Shown here: positions 25,701 to 33,544 of the stretch, in pieces
Numbering within the stretch: position 1 is the first letter of the stretch
Layout of the letters: every line of letters begins with the position of its first letter
Source: Flavobacterium pectinovorum
GTDB taxonomy: Bacteria; Bacteroidota; Bacteroidia; Flavobacteriales; Flavobacteriaceae
DNA: 36,211 nt
Assembly: GCF_006438875.1 (NCBI RefSeq)
Contig: NZ_RCZH01000030.1
Span: 1-36,211 of the forward strand
Reading direction: 5' to 3'
Position numbers and translations under genes: made by a program
Notes under the pieces: model-generated
What the model saw: only the letters and a program-made list of their open reading frames with translations
Told to the model about the DNA's origin: nothing
Databases searched by the model: none

Positions 25701-25792
25701 CTGATTTTCGTGGAGCTGATCCTGAAAACCAGTCGGCTTCTGCACTTCCACCATTGCGACAGTTTACAATGGGTATTCAGCTTGGCTTTTAA
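22757..25792 (+). CDS. SusC/RagA family TonB-linked outer membrane transporter
   Basis: 1011 aa from ATG at 22757. I chose this start because a hydrophobic signal segment follows (YCLIFIWLSMSFLSSFAA), whereas the upstream ATG at 22676 adds 27 polar residues. After the signal comes a carboxypeptidase-regulatory-like domain (EGTVTDGSSPLPGVTITV...FSISAAPYDTLVVSFIGF). The TonB plug follows (NNPLAAMQGRMAGVNITQ, GGGFNIQIRGLNSIRG, NDPLYIVNGVPY, SIEVLKDADATAIYGSRGANGVVLITTKKG). A large beta barrel ends in QFTMGIQLGF with the terminal Phe typical of outer-membrane proteins. With the SusD partner it should import oligomeric substrates across the outer membrane. The adjacent peptidase suggests peptides rather than glycans. 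Confidence 0.93.
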   Translation: MNNFSFYKDRKALYCLIFIWLSMSFLSSFAAKPKGHFFKILQQHQIEGTVTDGSSPLPGVTITVKNKFNNTVVSDYSGQFSISAAPYDTLVVSFIGFKTALVPLAGRKKVDISLQYDSTTLKEVRVNTGYYSVRDSERTGSIAKIKATDIEKQPVNNPLAAMQGRMAGVNITQNTGVPGGGFNIQIRGLNSIRGDGNDPLYIVNGVPYSSQSLGDLTVSASAISGVTNPLNNLNVSDIESIEVLKDADATAIYGSRGANGVVLITTKKGRLGETRFNLNAFTTVGKVARKMDLMQTNQYLSMRAEAFANDGITEYPEGAYDINGTWDQNRNTDWQKELIGGTAYIQSIQTSISGGNKNTQFLLSGTYHKETTVFPGDFHYGKGSINSNISHQSDDKRFRLNFSAAYSGDKNALPGRDLTSRAYTLAPNAPDLYNSDGSLNWENGTFINPLSFLNGTYLTTNQNLIANVVLSYNLLQGLQAKTSIGYNDTRLSQNVTSPLSIYSPYDTSEHESTLFVSTGTGRSYIFEPQLSYQKELRDIDLNFLVGTTFQSQKTMKLAQSAFGFASDALINSLAAANTVTVLNHEVTQYNYNALFGRININWYKKYIVNLTGRRDGSSRFGPDNRFANFGALGAAWLFSNENIFKQHNSILSFGKLRGSYGITGNDQIGDYQYLDTYQVSPYLYDGTVGLLPSRLYNPDFGWETNKKFELALELGFLKDNIFLSAAWFRNRSSNQLVGVPLPGTTGFSFIQSNFDATVENIGLELELRTTNLKGRNFSLTSTVNLTVPKNKLVSFPGIESSTYANQLVVGESLFIKKVFNYIGIDPQTGAYTFEDFNGDGQITYQDDRQTIVDTSPKYYGGLNNQLTYKNWSLDFLFQFVKQTGRNYLYTSALPGSFVNQPVEMGNHFPQDGINAISQQYTTGQNGTLLEAHYNLIDSNAAYSDASFVRLKNVSLTYAIPSAWSKTFTGKVYLQGQNLLTITDFRGADPENQSASALPPLRQFTMGIQLGF

Positions 25793-25807
25793 TTTAATCA
25801 TCATCAC

Positions 25808-27187
25808 ATGAAAACAAGATTTAATACTATAAGAATAATCATTGGAGCTGTATTTATCAGTCTTACAGCCTGCGAAGGCTTTACCGAAGTAGATACGCCT
25901 CAATCACAGCTTACAACTCCTGCTGTATTTGAAAACGTTAAAACCGCTGATGCCGCTATGGCCGACATTTATGCGCGTCTTCGAGAAGACAGTATGGTTG
26001 CAGGCACGCTGAGCGGGCTGTCGAGTCTTTTATCAAACTACTCTGATGAAATGCAGTACACAGGCTCAAGTATCGAAATTATGCAGTTCAATAACCATAC
26101 AATTACACCATCAAACAGTTTAATAACAGGATTATGGAACAGCACTTACAGTGAAATCTATGCCGTGAATCTGATGCTGGAAGGACTGCAGAATTCAAAG
26201 TCATTAACAGAGAATGACAAGGCGAGATTATCGGGTGAAGCACTGTTTATCCGTGGATATCTTCATTTTTATCTGGTAAACCTCTTTGGTGATGTTCCAT
26301 ACATTACAACTACTGATTACAATGCCAATAAAGCAGTATTAAAAACACCCCAAGAACAAGTATGGCTCAATATTATAGATGACGTAACTGAAGCTGAAAA
26401 ATTATTAACTGTTGAATATCCTTCCCAAGAAAGAGTCAGAGTAAACAAAGCAGCTGCCTCAGCTTTTCTAGCAAGAATATACCTTTATCGTGAAGACTGG
26501 GTCAATGCGGCGGCCAAGGCGACAGCTGTAATTAATGATCCAAAGTACATATGGCTTGATGATATTTCAAAGGAATTTCTGCGCCAGTCTACTGCGACAA
26601 TCTGGGCACTTCATCCGGGAACAGCCGGGCTTAATACTAAAGATGCACGCACATTTATCTTTTCAAGCGGACCGCCTTCCAAACCGTCACTGTCTGCTTT
26701 ATTTACAGCCAGTTTTGAATCTGGTGATCTGCGTCGTATTCAGTGGGTGCGCACCGTTTCAAATGCTAGTGGTTCTTGGTATTCATCATACAAATACAAA
26801 CAACCTTTAGGCACCGCTTCTTCACAGGAATACACTATTTTGTTTCGATTAGCTGAACAATACCTGATTCGTTCAGAAGCCAATGCCCATCTGTCAAATA
26901 TATCTATTGCTCAGGAGGACTTGAACAAAATTCGCCGTCGCGCGGGTCTGGCAGATACATCCGCAGATACAGAAATGGAATTATTGGAAGCAATCGCAAA
27001 AGAACGGCGTTATGAACTTTTTACAGAACAGGGACACCGCTGGTTCGATTTGAAACGTACTGAAAAGGCAACAGCTGTGCTGAGTCCAATAAAACCGGGA
27101 TGGGAAGACACACAGACGATACTTCCTCTTCCGCAATCAGAACTGCTGTTAAATCAGAATCTGCTGCCACAAAATTCTGGCTACTAA
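25808..27187 (+). CDS. SusD/RagB family lipoprotein
   Basis: 459 aa. The lipoprotein signal MKTRFNTIRIIIGAVFISL ends in the lipobox TAC, with the acylated Cys at about residue 22. Family motifs are present: VFENVKTADAAMADIYARL near the N-terminus, GEALFIRGYLHFYLVNLFGD, ASAFLARIYLYREDW with TPR-like helices, and the C-terminal signature ERRYELFTEQGHRWFDLKR. The protein caps the SusC barrel on the cell surface and binds substrate. At 459 residues it is at the short end for the family. It starts 15 bp after SusC and is separated by a single base from the peptidase gene, so the three form an operon. Confidence 0.93.
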   Translation: MKTRFNTIRIIIGAVFISLTACEGFTEVDTPQSQLTTPAVFENVKTADAAMADIYARLREDSMVAGTLSGLSSLLSNYSDEMQYTGSSIEIMQFNNHTITPSNSLITGLWNSTYSEIYAVNLMLEGLQNSKSLTENDKARLSGEALFIRGYLHFYLVNLFGDVPYITTTDYNANKAVLKTPQEQVWLNIIDDVTEAEKLLTVEYPSQERVRVNKAAASAFLARIYLYREDWVNAAAKATAVINDPKYIWLDDISKEFLRQSTATIWALHPGTAGLNTKDARTFIFSSGPPSKPSLSALFTASFESGDLRRIQWVRTVSNASGSWYSSYKYKQPLGTASSQEYTILFRLAEQYLIRSEANAHLSNISIAQEDLNKIRRRAGLADTSADTEMELLEAIAKERRYELFTEQGHRWFDLKRTEKATAVLSPIKPGWEDTQTILPLPQSELLLNQNLLPQNSGY

Positions 27188-27188
27188 A

Positions 27189-29792
27189 ATGCGGGCGTTT
27201 TTCTTCAAAATTGCATATTGGGTACCGCTGCTAGTTATGTGGGTAACACTCTATGGACAAAAGCAAAAGCGGGAGGTAACAGTTGCTGACTATGCAAAAT
27301 GGAGCTCCATACAAGCAGAGACAATATCTCCAGACGGCAGATGGTTTTCTTATAATCTGCACTATGATTACGGCGTAGATACATTATTTGTTCAGAAGAT
27401 TAAATCTGGTAAGCAACTGGTTTATCCTAAATGCGCTGATGTGCGTTTTAGCAGTGATGGCAGGTGGCTCACATTTTCAGATCCGGAAAAAGGATTAGCT
27501 TTGAATGACCTTGCAACTGGTAACACAATGTATTTAAAAGATGCAATTCGCCACGAATTCAATAGTAAAGAAAATTTCTTAGCTGTATTAAGTAAAAATG
27601 ATTCATCAGATTATTTGACGATAATTGCATTGTCCACGCGTGAAAAATATATTTTCAATGATGTCCTAGAATTCAGTATCAGTAGTTCCGGCATTTTGGC
27701 TGTTAGTACCGGTTATGAAGTGCGACTTTTAAAACCAAAACTTGGATTTGCCCAAAAGACCATTGCACAGGATGAGGATGCAGGATTAAAAAAGCTATTC
27801 TGGAGCAGCAATGGTAGATTTCTTTCTTTTCTTCAGGAGATTAAAGACCAGCCGAAAACTGCTAAAAATTACAGTATATTTTATCATGATGTGGCATTAG
27901 GGACTAATGCTGTTCTTGACAGCAGGACAACTGAGATATTATCGATGGAAAATATAACAACATATGGTGGTAGTTCTGCGCTGAGGTTTTCAGAAGATGG
28001 AAAAAGTGTGTTTTTCAATTATATCAGCCCTGAGCAGGAGCAAAAAGCTAAAGCTTATGAAATTTGGGATTCTGCTACAGCGCTGGAATATACTCAGAAC
28101 AAAATGTATGGAGATCCAAATCGATTGCCAAAAACTGCTGTATGGACACCTGCAAGCGGTGAGATTTTGAAAATCGGAACAATCGAGAATCCGAAAACAA
28201 TACTTACTGCTGATCGAAAAAATGCGTTGTGTTACAATTTGTTGAAATATGAACCGCAATATGAGTATTACGCTCCAGCTGATATGTATCTGAAAGATAC
28301 TAAAACAGGTAATGAGCATTTGATATTAGAGAAGCAGTCAACAGCAGTAGGAGTGATAGGCGGCTCTCCCAAAGGAAATTTTATACATTATTTCCGAAAT
28401 GGGAACTGGCAGGCGTACGATATTGATGAAAAGAAGCACCTTAATCTCACAGCGGATCTTCAAGTCTCTATGATTGACAGCATTCAAAACGATGCGGGGT
28501 CACCGTCTCCTTATGGTAGTCCAGGCTGGTCATCTGATGAGAAATATTTTATATCTTATGATCAGTATGATATCTGGATTATTGATGTCAGTTCAAGACA
28601 AGCGAGAAGGATTACCAATGGAAGAAAACATAAGATTACATATAGAATCTGTCTCGATCTATATCCCGTTATCAAAAAGCCAAGCGAGGATGAATTTCTG
28701 ATCAGAAAATTTGACTTATCGTCTGGTTTGGTTTTACAGGCAGTTGGTAAAGATGGATCAAGCGGATATTATAAATGGACTTCTAATGGCACTTTACAAA
28801 AATTGGAATTTGGGAACTGCGGAAGCAGCAGGATGCAAAAAGCAAAGAATACTGACCAGTACATTTACATACAGCAGTCAGCTTTCAATTCCCCAAAATT
28901 AATGGCCGTTTCAGAAAAACAGAAAAGCAGACTGCTCTTCCAATCCAATCCTCATGCCTCTAAATTCAAATGGGGAACAGCTGAGATGATCACTTACGAT
29001 GATCAAAACGGTAATAATCTTCAGGGGATTCTATACAAACCTGCAGGGTATATAAACGGAAAGAAATATCCGATGGTTGTCCATGTATATGAAAAACAGT
29101 CCCAGGAAATTAATAATTATCTTATACCGACAGAATATGGGCCGATGGGTTTCACGCCGTCTAATTATTTTCTGGATGGTTATCTGGTGCTGTTGCCGGA
29201 TATACATTATAAATTGGGAGAGCCCGGAAGGTCTGCCCTTAATTGTGTGCTTAGTGCGGTGGACATTGTAAAACAGATGGGAATTGTTCAGGAAAATCAT
29301 ATTGGAATTATAGGCCATTCCTTTGGAGGTTATGAGACTTCGTTTATCATTACCCAGACCGATGTCTTTGCTGCAGCCGTCTGCGGTTCGGGACTTATGA
29401 ACACTATAAGTAGCTATTTTGTGCATTCAGCTGGCATACCGCGTTCAAATGCATGGCGGTTTGAATCGCAGCAGGGACGCATGCCATTTTCACCTTTTGA
29501 TAATTGGAAAGCTTATGAGAAGGACTCGCCATTTCCCAATGCGGCAAATTGCACAACACCACTTCTGAGCTGGGCTGGGAAAAAAGATCCGACTATTTTC
29601 TGGACACAGTCTGCCGAATTTCATATGGCACTTCGAAGACTTGGAAAAAGGAATATTTTTATTCTTTATGAGAATGAGGCGCATACAATTGCCAACCCTG
29701 AACTGCAAAAAGACCTGACAATAAAAACCAAAAACTGGTTTGATTATTATCTGAAAGAAAAAAAGGACACACTTACAAACGGCATCCCTTAA
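27189..29792 (+). CDS. S9-family (prolyl oligopeptidase-like) serine peptidase
   Basis: 867 aa with an N-terminal signal-like segment (FFFKIAYWVPLLVMWVTLYG). The first ~600 residues show propeller-type repeats (SPDGRWFSYNL, FSSDGRWLTFSD, GWSSDEKYFISYDQYDIWII). The C-terminal alpha/beta hydrolase domain has the nucleophile elbow GHSFGGYE with Ser711. Asp800 (AGKKDP) and His832 (NEAHTI) are in the expected catalytic positions. The enzyme probably trims imported peptides in the periplasm. It follows SusD by one base, a context in which the transporter-binding-protein pair supplies its substrate. A terminator follows at 29806. It is larger than a DPP-IV (~750 aa) but within the S9 range. Confidence 0.9.
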   Translation: MRAFFFKIAYWVPLLVMWVTLYGQKQKREVTVADYAKWSSIQAETISPDGRWFSYNLHYDYGVDTLFVQKIKSGKQLVYPKCADVRFSSDGRWLTFSDPEKGLALNDLATGNTMYLKDAIRHEFNSKENFLAVLSKNDSSDYLTIIALSTREKYIFNDVLEFSISSSGILAVSTGYEVRLLKPKLGFAQKTIAQDEDAGLKKLFWSSNGRFLSFLQEIKDQPKTAKNYSIFYHDVALGTNAVLDSRTTEILSMENITTYGGSSALRFSEDGKSVFFNYISPEQEQKAKAYEIWDSATALEYTQNKMYGDPNRLPKTAVWTPASGEILKIGTIENPKTILTADRKNALCYNLLKYEPQYEYYAPADMYLKDTKTGNEHLILEKQSTAVGVIGGSPKGNFIHYFRNGNWQAYDIDEKKHLNLTADLQVSMIDSIQNDAGSPSPYGSPGWSSDEKYFISYDQYDIWIIDVSSRQARRITNGRKHKITYRICLDLYPVIKKPSEDEFLIRKFDLSSGLVLQAVGKDGSSGYYKWTSNGTLQKLEFGNCGSSRMQKAKNTDQYIYIQQSAFNSPKLMAVSEKQKSRLLFQSNPHASKFKWGTAEMITYDDQNGNNLQGILYKPAGYINGKKYPMVVHVYEKQSQEINNYLIPTEYGPMGFTPSNYFLDGYLVLLPDIHYKLGEPGRSALNCVLSAVDIVKQMGIVQENHIGIIGHSFGGYETSFIITQTDVFAAAVCGSGLMNTISSYFVHSAGIPRSNAWRFESQQGRMPFSPFDNWKAYEKDSPFPNAANCTTPLLSWAGKKDPTIFWTQSAEFHMALRRLGKRNIFILYENEAHTIANPELQKDLTIKTKNWFDYYLKEKKDTLTNGIP

Positions 29793-29805
29793 ATCTATAA
29801 TTACT

Positions 29806-29838
29806 AAAGCAGGAGATTAAAAACCTCCTGCTTTTTTA
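29806..29838. terminator. Bidirectional terminator between convergent genes
   Basis: AAAGCAGGAG pairs with CTCCTGCTTT, followed by further Ts. It lies between the stop of the S9 peptidase gene and the stop of the convergent DUF6520-like gene, so it can serve both. Confidence 0.8.
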
Positions 29839-29845
29839 AAATTAG

Positions 29846-30115
29846 TTAATTGATTTTTCTGTATAATTCGACGTTACATTCAGTCGGACTGCTCATATTG
29901 AACAATTGCTGTCCTCCAGAACTAACTCTACAAACATTAGGATTTTGTATGGTGCTACATTGTACGGTTGTAACATCACAATCCTCTAAAGGGTTATGCC
30001 CATAAACATTTATCATCTTTCCTTTTTCAGGAACAGCTGAAAATGCAAAGGCTCCAAATACAGCAAATGCGATTGCTGATATTGAAAGCGCTGGTCTTAA
30101 AACTTTACTATTCAT
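29846..30115 (-). CDS. Small exported Cys-containing protein, DUF6520-like
   Basis: 89 aa. A Sec-type signal (VLRPALSISAIAFAVFGAFAFSA) is followed by a ~60-residue mature part with four cysteines (LEDCDVTTVQC, NPNVC, SPTEC). The layout, with a strongly alanine/phenylalanine-rich signal and a short Cys-bearing body, matches the DUF6520 family of Bacteroidota as I recall it. Function is unknown. It is 94 bp downstream of a MauE/DoxX-type gene on the same strand. Such membrane proteins are linked to redox or disulphide chemistry, so disulphide bonding of this small protein is a reasonable inference. Confidence 0.7.
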   Translation of the reverse strand: MNSKVLRPALSISAIAFAVFGAFAFSAVPEKGKMINVYGHNPLEDCDVTTVQCSTIQNPNVCRVSSGGQQLFNMSSPTECNVELYRKIN

Positions 30116-30209
30116 AATATTAAAATTTAATGTTAACGGTCTACTCTTTTTCAGGTTTTCGACCTTCCCCTGGACTGTACAGTGTATTTTATAGGCATAA
30201 ATGCTGATA

Positions 30210-31730
30210 TTATCTTGATGGGTAAAAAGGCTTGTAATAATTGGTTTTTAATTTTTCAATTGTGAGATGTCTTCCATTGAGTGAAACAATTCTGTCGTTT
30301 AAAACCACAAATTCATCCATTGTTCGTCCTTCTATATTGTATACATAGAAACTAAACGCATAGGTGTTTTCCTTTAGATTATATACATCTATTATCGAAG
30401 CCTGTTTCCACATAATTTCAGGTTCGTATTTTCCAATGAGAGCGGCGTTGACAAAAAGATAATTGCCAAAAGACGCAGTCAGTTTATTCACCAGTTTAGG
30501 CTGTCTGGCCAGAGTCTTGATGTTTTTTGACTTAATGCTGGCAACCGCAACCTGTGCATGGGAAGTCGTGTCAATGGTATGTCCGGAAGTATGGCGGCCA
30601 AGCTTAGAATCAATTATCAGGAATTCATTGCGATAGGCATAAGTGTAAATTACTTTATCCAGCTGGGAATTGTAAAGCAATGATCCGTCGGTGTCAAATA
30701 CACCGTCTACCTGTTTCTGCAGCAGGCATCCATTAAGCTTTAATGCTATATTGCTATTAAAAGCAAAGAGCCCAAGCGTATTGTTTTTTGTTTTAGAATC
30801 TATGGCTCGGATAACTGCTGTTTTATTATCAATTGGCTTTAAAATAGAAAAATATGCTTTCCGATACATTTTAAGTTCTGCTTTCCAAGAGACAGTATTT
30901 CCAATAAAAATGCAGGGCACGTTCCCGTCGCTAAAATAAAAATAGGGAGACTTTACAGCAAGACGCGGCACGGTATAAGAAAAATTATATTTCGGAAGAT
31001 CAATGTGAATTGTCTTTTTTTCAACAAGACTTGTGTCAAAAATAGTCACTGCCAGCGGTTCAGCCCGATTGCCCAAATAGACCTGGTCTCTGTCAAAACC
31101 GGCAATATAATATGCTGCATTTGGAAGCAGGATTGTTTTTTTGCCAGTAGTTGGGTGTTTGGGAAATCTCCGCACAAAATTATTGCGATGATGGATCATA
31201 TCTTCTGACAGCACAAACAGTAAAGCAACGATACCAACGCTGAGAAATAGTGTTACAGAAAAGGCACTGGCCAGTGCAGCAGGTTTTGAAATAAGATGCA
31301 CTTTTGGCACCATACCGGCCAGTATCAGAATACCTGCTGCGGCCAGGATCATGAAAACAATATTAAAAATCAAGTGCTCCTTCCATCCCATTTTTTCTAA
31401 AATTCCTCCACAGGAACATGGAACAAATGGACTGTAATTTAAAATAATGATAATGTATGCGGTAAACATTATCATTAAACTGAATGCAGCCCACAGCGCC
31501 AAGAATCGTGTTGAAGAAAATATCATTAATCCAGCAATCAGCAGTTCTATTACAGGTACTGCCCATGATACAATTCCTGCAAATGAACTAACCAGCGGTG
31601 ACTGTCCTAGTTGAACCTGAAAATTTTCAAAATCCAATAATTTACTTACTGCGGCGTATACAAATAGCATAACATATAGAAATGAAATTACTTCTGTAAA
31701 AATATAACTATGATGTTGGCTAAATTTCAT
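30210..31730 (-). CDS. MauE/DoxX-type membrane protein with C-terminal propeller-like region
   Basis: 506 aa. The first ~140 residues contain four hydrophobic helices (FLYVMLFVYAAVSKLL, SSFAGIVSWAVPVIELLIAG, LALWAAFSLMIMFTAYIIII, IFNIVFMILAAAGILI) and the PCSCGG motif (C105, C107) conserved in this family. A fifth helix (~152-172) leads to a ~320-residue non-cytoplasmic region rich in short strands that resembles a beta propeller (YFYFSDGNVPCIFIGN, RNEFLIIDSKLGRHTSGH, VVLNDRIVSLNGRHL). MauE-like proteins take part in transfer of reducing equivalents or disulphide formation in the periplasm. Neighbours are the small Cys-containing exported protein and, convergently, the SusCD/peptidase operon. 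Confidence 0.75.
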   Translation of the reverse strand: MKFSQHHSYIFTEVISFLYVMLFVYAAVSKLLDFENFQVQLGQSPLVSSFAGIVSWAVPVIELLIAGLMIFSSTRFLALWAAFSLMIMFTAYIIIILNYSPFVPCSCGGILEKMGWKEHLIFNIVFMILAAAGILILAGMVPKVHLISKPAALASAFSVTLFLSVGIVALLFVLSEDMIHHRNNFVRRFPKHPTTGKKTILLPNAAYYIAGFDRDQVYLGNRAEPLAVTIFDTSLVEKKTIHIDLPKYNFSYTVPRLAVKSPYFYFSDGNVPCIFIGNTVSWKAELKMYRKAYFSILKPIDNKTAVIRAIDSKTKNNTLGLFAFNSNIALKLNGCLLQKQVDGVFDTDGSLLYNSQLDKVIYTYAYRNEFLIIDSKLGRHTSGHTIDTTSHAQVAVASIKSKNIKTLARQPKLVNKLTASFGNYLFVNAALIGKYEPEIMWKQASIIDVYNLKENTYAFSFYVYNIEGRTMDEFVVLNDRIVSLNGRHLTIEKLKTNYYKPFYPSR

Positions 31731-32171
31731 TGTGACTTAATTGAAAGTTTGTAATACAAAGTTCTATGAAATAAGTGATTAACTCATGTTAAATCAGGAC
31801 GATCATATGTCGAAAACGGATAAAAGTTATACCAAATCACTAATTTAATAAAGTCGTTTCGTTAATGATTTTCAATTTACCACCGTTTGTGAGTGCTAAA
31901 TTATATGAATTCCACTGAATGATTATTATCAAAAACGATCCATTTTACACTTCTCAAATATCCAATCGTAAATAAAAGACTAGTTGATTCCGGACTAATT
32001 GCCAAAAAAAGGTATTTGGTTATAATATTAGAGGCTCTGAATAACTTTAGTGAATATCAGATATTGAGAGTATTGAGAATCTGGAAGTACATTCAAATTT
32101 AATATGTAAGTAAATAAGTGAACTTATAGAGTAGAAAAGCTGAATACTGAAAAAATTTGTAATATTTAATT
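31731..32171. other. Gene-free stretch at the start of the mobility region
   Basis: I see no gene. The only notable structure is a perfect palindrome ATAAGT-GA-ACTTAT at 32114-32127. Promoters for the MauE-type gene should be just above 31730, but no clear TANNTTTG element stands out. Confidence 0.4.
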
Positions 32172-32197
32172 AAAACGCAGACTTCGGAGGCGTTTTT
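32172..32197 (+). terminator. Terminator-like hairpin with CTTCGG cap
   Basis: AAAACGC (32172-32178) pairs with GCGTTTT (32190-32196), with CTTCGG in the apex and a following T. It could terminate a plus-strand transcript or form the first hairpin of the structured region that follows. Confidence 0.45.
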
Positions 32198-32327
32198 CAG
32201 CCCCCGGCAGGGCAAGTGGTTTTGAGATGCGGAATTCATTTCAAGCATCTCAAAACACAACTTGCCGTTGTCTGGTGACAACTTTTTAAGGAATGGTTTT
32301 ATCTAAAAGGGCTTAATGCCCTTTTTT
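32198..32327 (+). ncRNA. Candidate structured RNA or transfer-origin element
   Basis: GGCAAGT (32211-32217) pairs with ACTTGCC (32260-32266), and GTTTTGAGATGC (32219-32230) pairs perfectly with GCATCTCAAAAC (32245-32256), with small bulges and a 14-nt loop. A second hairpin GTTGTC-TGGT-GACAAC follows at once (32267-32282). After ~20 nt comes a clean terminator (32305-32327). Hairpin, hairpin, linker, terminator is the layout of a small RNA gene of ~130 nt on the plus strand. The nearby mobilisation gene means a role in DNA transfer is equally possible. Confidence 0.45.
32305..32327 (+). terminator. Intrinsic terminator
   Basis: AAAAGGGC-TTAAT-GCCCTTTT followed by TT: a perfect 8-bp stem with a T-run. 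No protein gene ends just upstream on the plus strand, which supports a non-coding transcript from 32198 or earlier. Confidence 0.7.
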
Positions 32328-32440
32328 ATTATATTAGGTTATATGTACTTTATTTGAGAACTATAAGTACTGTATGAATAAAAGTAAGATTTTAATAAAG
32401 CTGGCTGAGATATGGTTATAATGGACTTATAAAATTATTT

Positions 32441-32667
32441 AGGTATGCAGGTAGACAGGTCTTGAATAATTCTTGCATTCAGGCATTCAAGCGTGCAGGC
32501 ATTCAAGTATTCTAGTATTCAAGTGTGCAGGTATCTACTCAATCATGTATCTAAGTGTGCATGTATGCATGTATGCAGGGTTTCATTCCTGCCTGCAAGC
32601 CTGCACGCAGTCACGCAATCAAGCATGCAGGTATTCATATAGGTCAGCACGTGCTCAGGCAGTGCAG
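32441..32667. repeat. Degenerate short tandem repeat array
   Basis: About 230 bp built from variants of ATTCAAGTG, GTGCAGGC, ATGCAGGT and GCATGTAT recurring every ~9-14 bp, for example ATTCAGGC, ATTCAAGC, ATTCAAGT, ATTCTAGT, ATTCAAGT in succession from ~32477. Word boundaries drift, so the period is not fixed. An open frame across it encodes low-complexity sequence and is not a credible protein. Position upstream of the mobilisation gene suggests iteron-like protein-binding sites or a transfer-origin accessory region. Confidence 0.6.
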
Positions 32668-32801
32668 TATTACCAATAAAAAAAAAGATATTTTTCCAAA
32701 AGAAACAGAAAAAAGGAAAAAAGAAAAAGAAAGCAATCTCAAAAGGACGGGATACAGACAGGCCAAAAGGAATCGGAATAAGTCCCGAAGGGTGTCTTGT
32801 G

Positions 32802-32860
32802 AGTTACGAGCAAGGCATTATGCCGAAGTCTTTTTGCCAGACTGAAAGCCCGTCGTAACT
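32802..32860. other. oriT-like cluster of inverted repeats
   Basis: AGTTACGA (32802-32809) and TCGTAACT (32853-32860) form an outer 8-bp stem. Inside are the 11-bp palindrome GGCAT-T-ATGCC (32814-32824) and AGTCT/AGACT (32827-32831, 32839-32843). The stretch lies between a purine-rich tract (32680-32740) and a T-run (32863-32885), ~250 bp upstream of the mobilisation gene. Several small inverted repeats next to a mob gene is the usual makeup of an origin of transfer, but I cannot see a known nic-site sequence. Nothing is apparent between 32886 and 33112. Confidence 0.4.
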
Positions 32861-33112
32861 TTGTTTTCTTTTTTTATTTTTTTTAAGGAAAATATCAGGT
32901 AAAAAGACTCTAATGTATAATTGAATTTTATACGCAGTATTAATCTAGGGATAGTGTGAATTCTGGTGTATTATGTTGTGTATTTACTTGACCGCAGATA
33001 ACATCTGTATAAAGAAATAATATGCCAAATACCGCAAAATACTTCCACATTTCAGTATTGATAATGATTATAGAATATATTCGGTATTAAATAATTATTA
33101 GAAATTAGAGTC

Positions 33113-33544
33113 ATGGAAATTCAAGAAAAAAGGAATCCCCATAAAGGAGGAAGACACCCTAAAAAAGATCCTGCGATCCACCGTTATTCCATCAGTCTTA
33201 ATGAAGTAGAAAATGCCCGCTTTCTAACTCTTTTTGAAACATCAGGTATGCATGTAATGGCGCACTTTATTAAAGTGTGTGTTTTTCAAAAAGTGATTAA
33301 AACAGTTAAGATTGATAAAGCAGCGATGGATTACTATATGCGCCTGACTACTTTATATGGTCAGTTTAGGGCTGTTGGTGTAAATTACAATCAGCTAGTG
33401 AAGATTTTCTACCGTAATTTTTCCGAAAAACAAGCTTCTGCACACCTTTACAAATTGGAAAAGCAGACAATCGAATTAGCTGTTTTGTCGAAAAAGATTA
33501 TAGAGCTCACACAAGAATTTGAAATAAACTATCTCAAAAAATAG
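33113..33544 (+). CDS. Mobilisation accessory protein (MobC-like relaxosome component)
   Basis: 143 aa. The N-terminus GGRHPKKDPAIHRYSISLNE, followed by ENARFLTLFETSGM and HFIKVCVF, is typical of the ribbon-helix-helix mobilisation proteins of Bacteroidota integrative and mobilisable elements. The C-terminal half is helical, with the family-typical VGVNYNQLVKIF and a Leu/Lys-rich tail. These proteins bind oriT and help the relaxase. In related elements the relaxase gene follows directly; here 33545-33821 holds no relaxase and the next genes are DNA-binding accessory proteins, so the relaxase has been lost or lies elsewhere. Confidence 0.75.
   Translation: MEIQEKRNPHKGGRHPKKDPAIHRYSISLNEVENARFLTLFETSGMHVMAHFIKVCVFQKVIKTVKIDKAAMDYYMRLTTLYGQFRAVGVNYNQLVKIFYRNFSEKQASAHLYKLEKQTIELAVLSKKIIELTQEFEINYLKK

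Noticed and set aside
29031..29426. 131-codon minus-strand open frame inside the S9 peptidase gene
   Set aside because: It is antisense to the catalytic domain, has no recognisable features, and the plus-strand gene is fully supported by its catalytic triad.
32441..32667. Possible CRISPR array
   Set aside because: Repeat words are only ~9 bp and degenerate, with no constant repeats, no spacers of uniform length and no cas genes nearby.
32473..32845. Two overlapping open frames through the tandem-repeat region
   Set aside because: Translations are low complexity (many Cys, His, Ser, Tyr) and follow the DNA repeat. The second also crosses the purine-rich tract and the oriT-like repeats.
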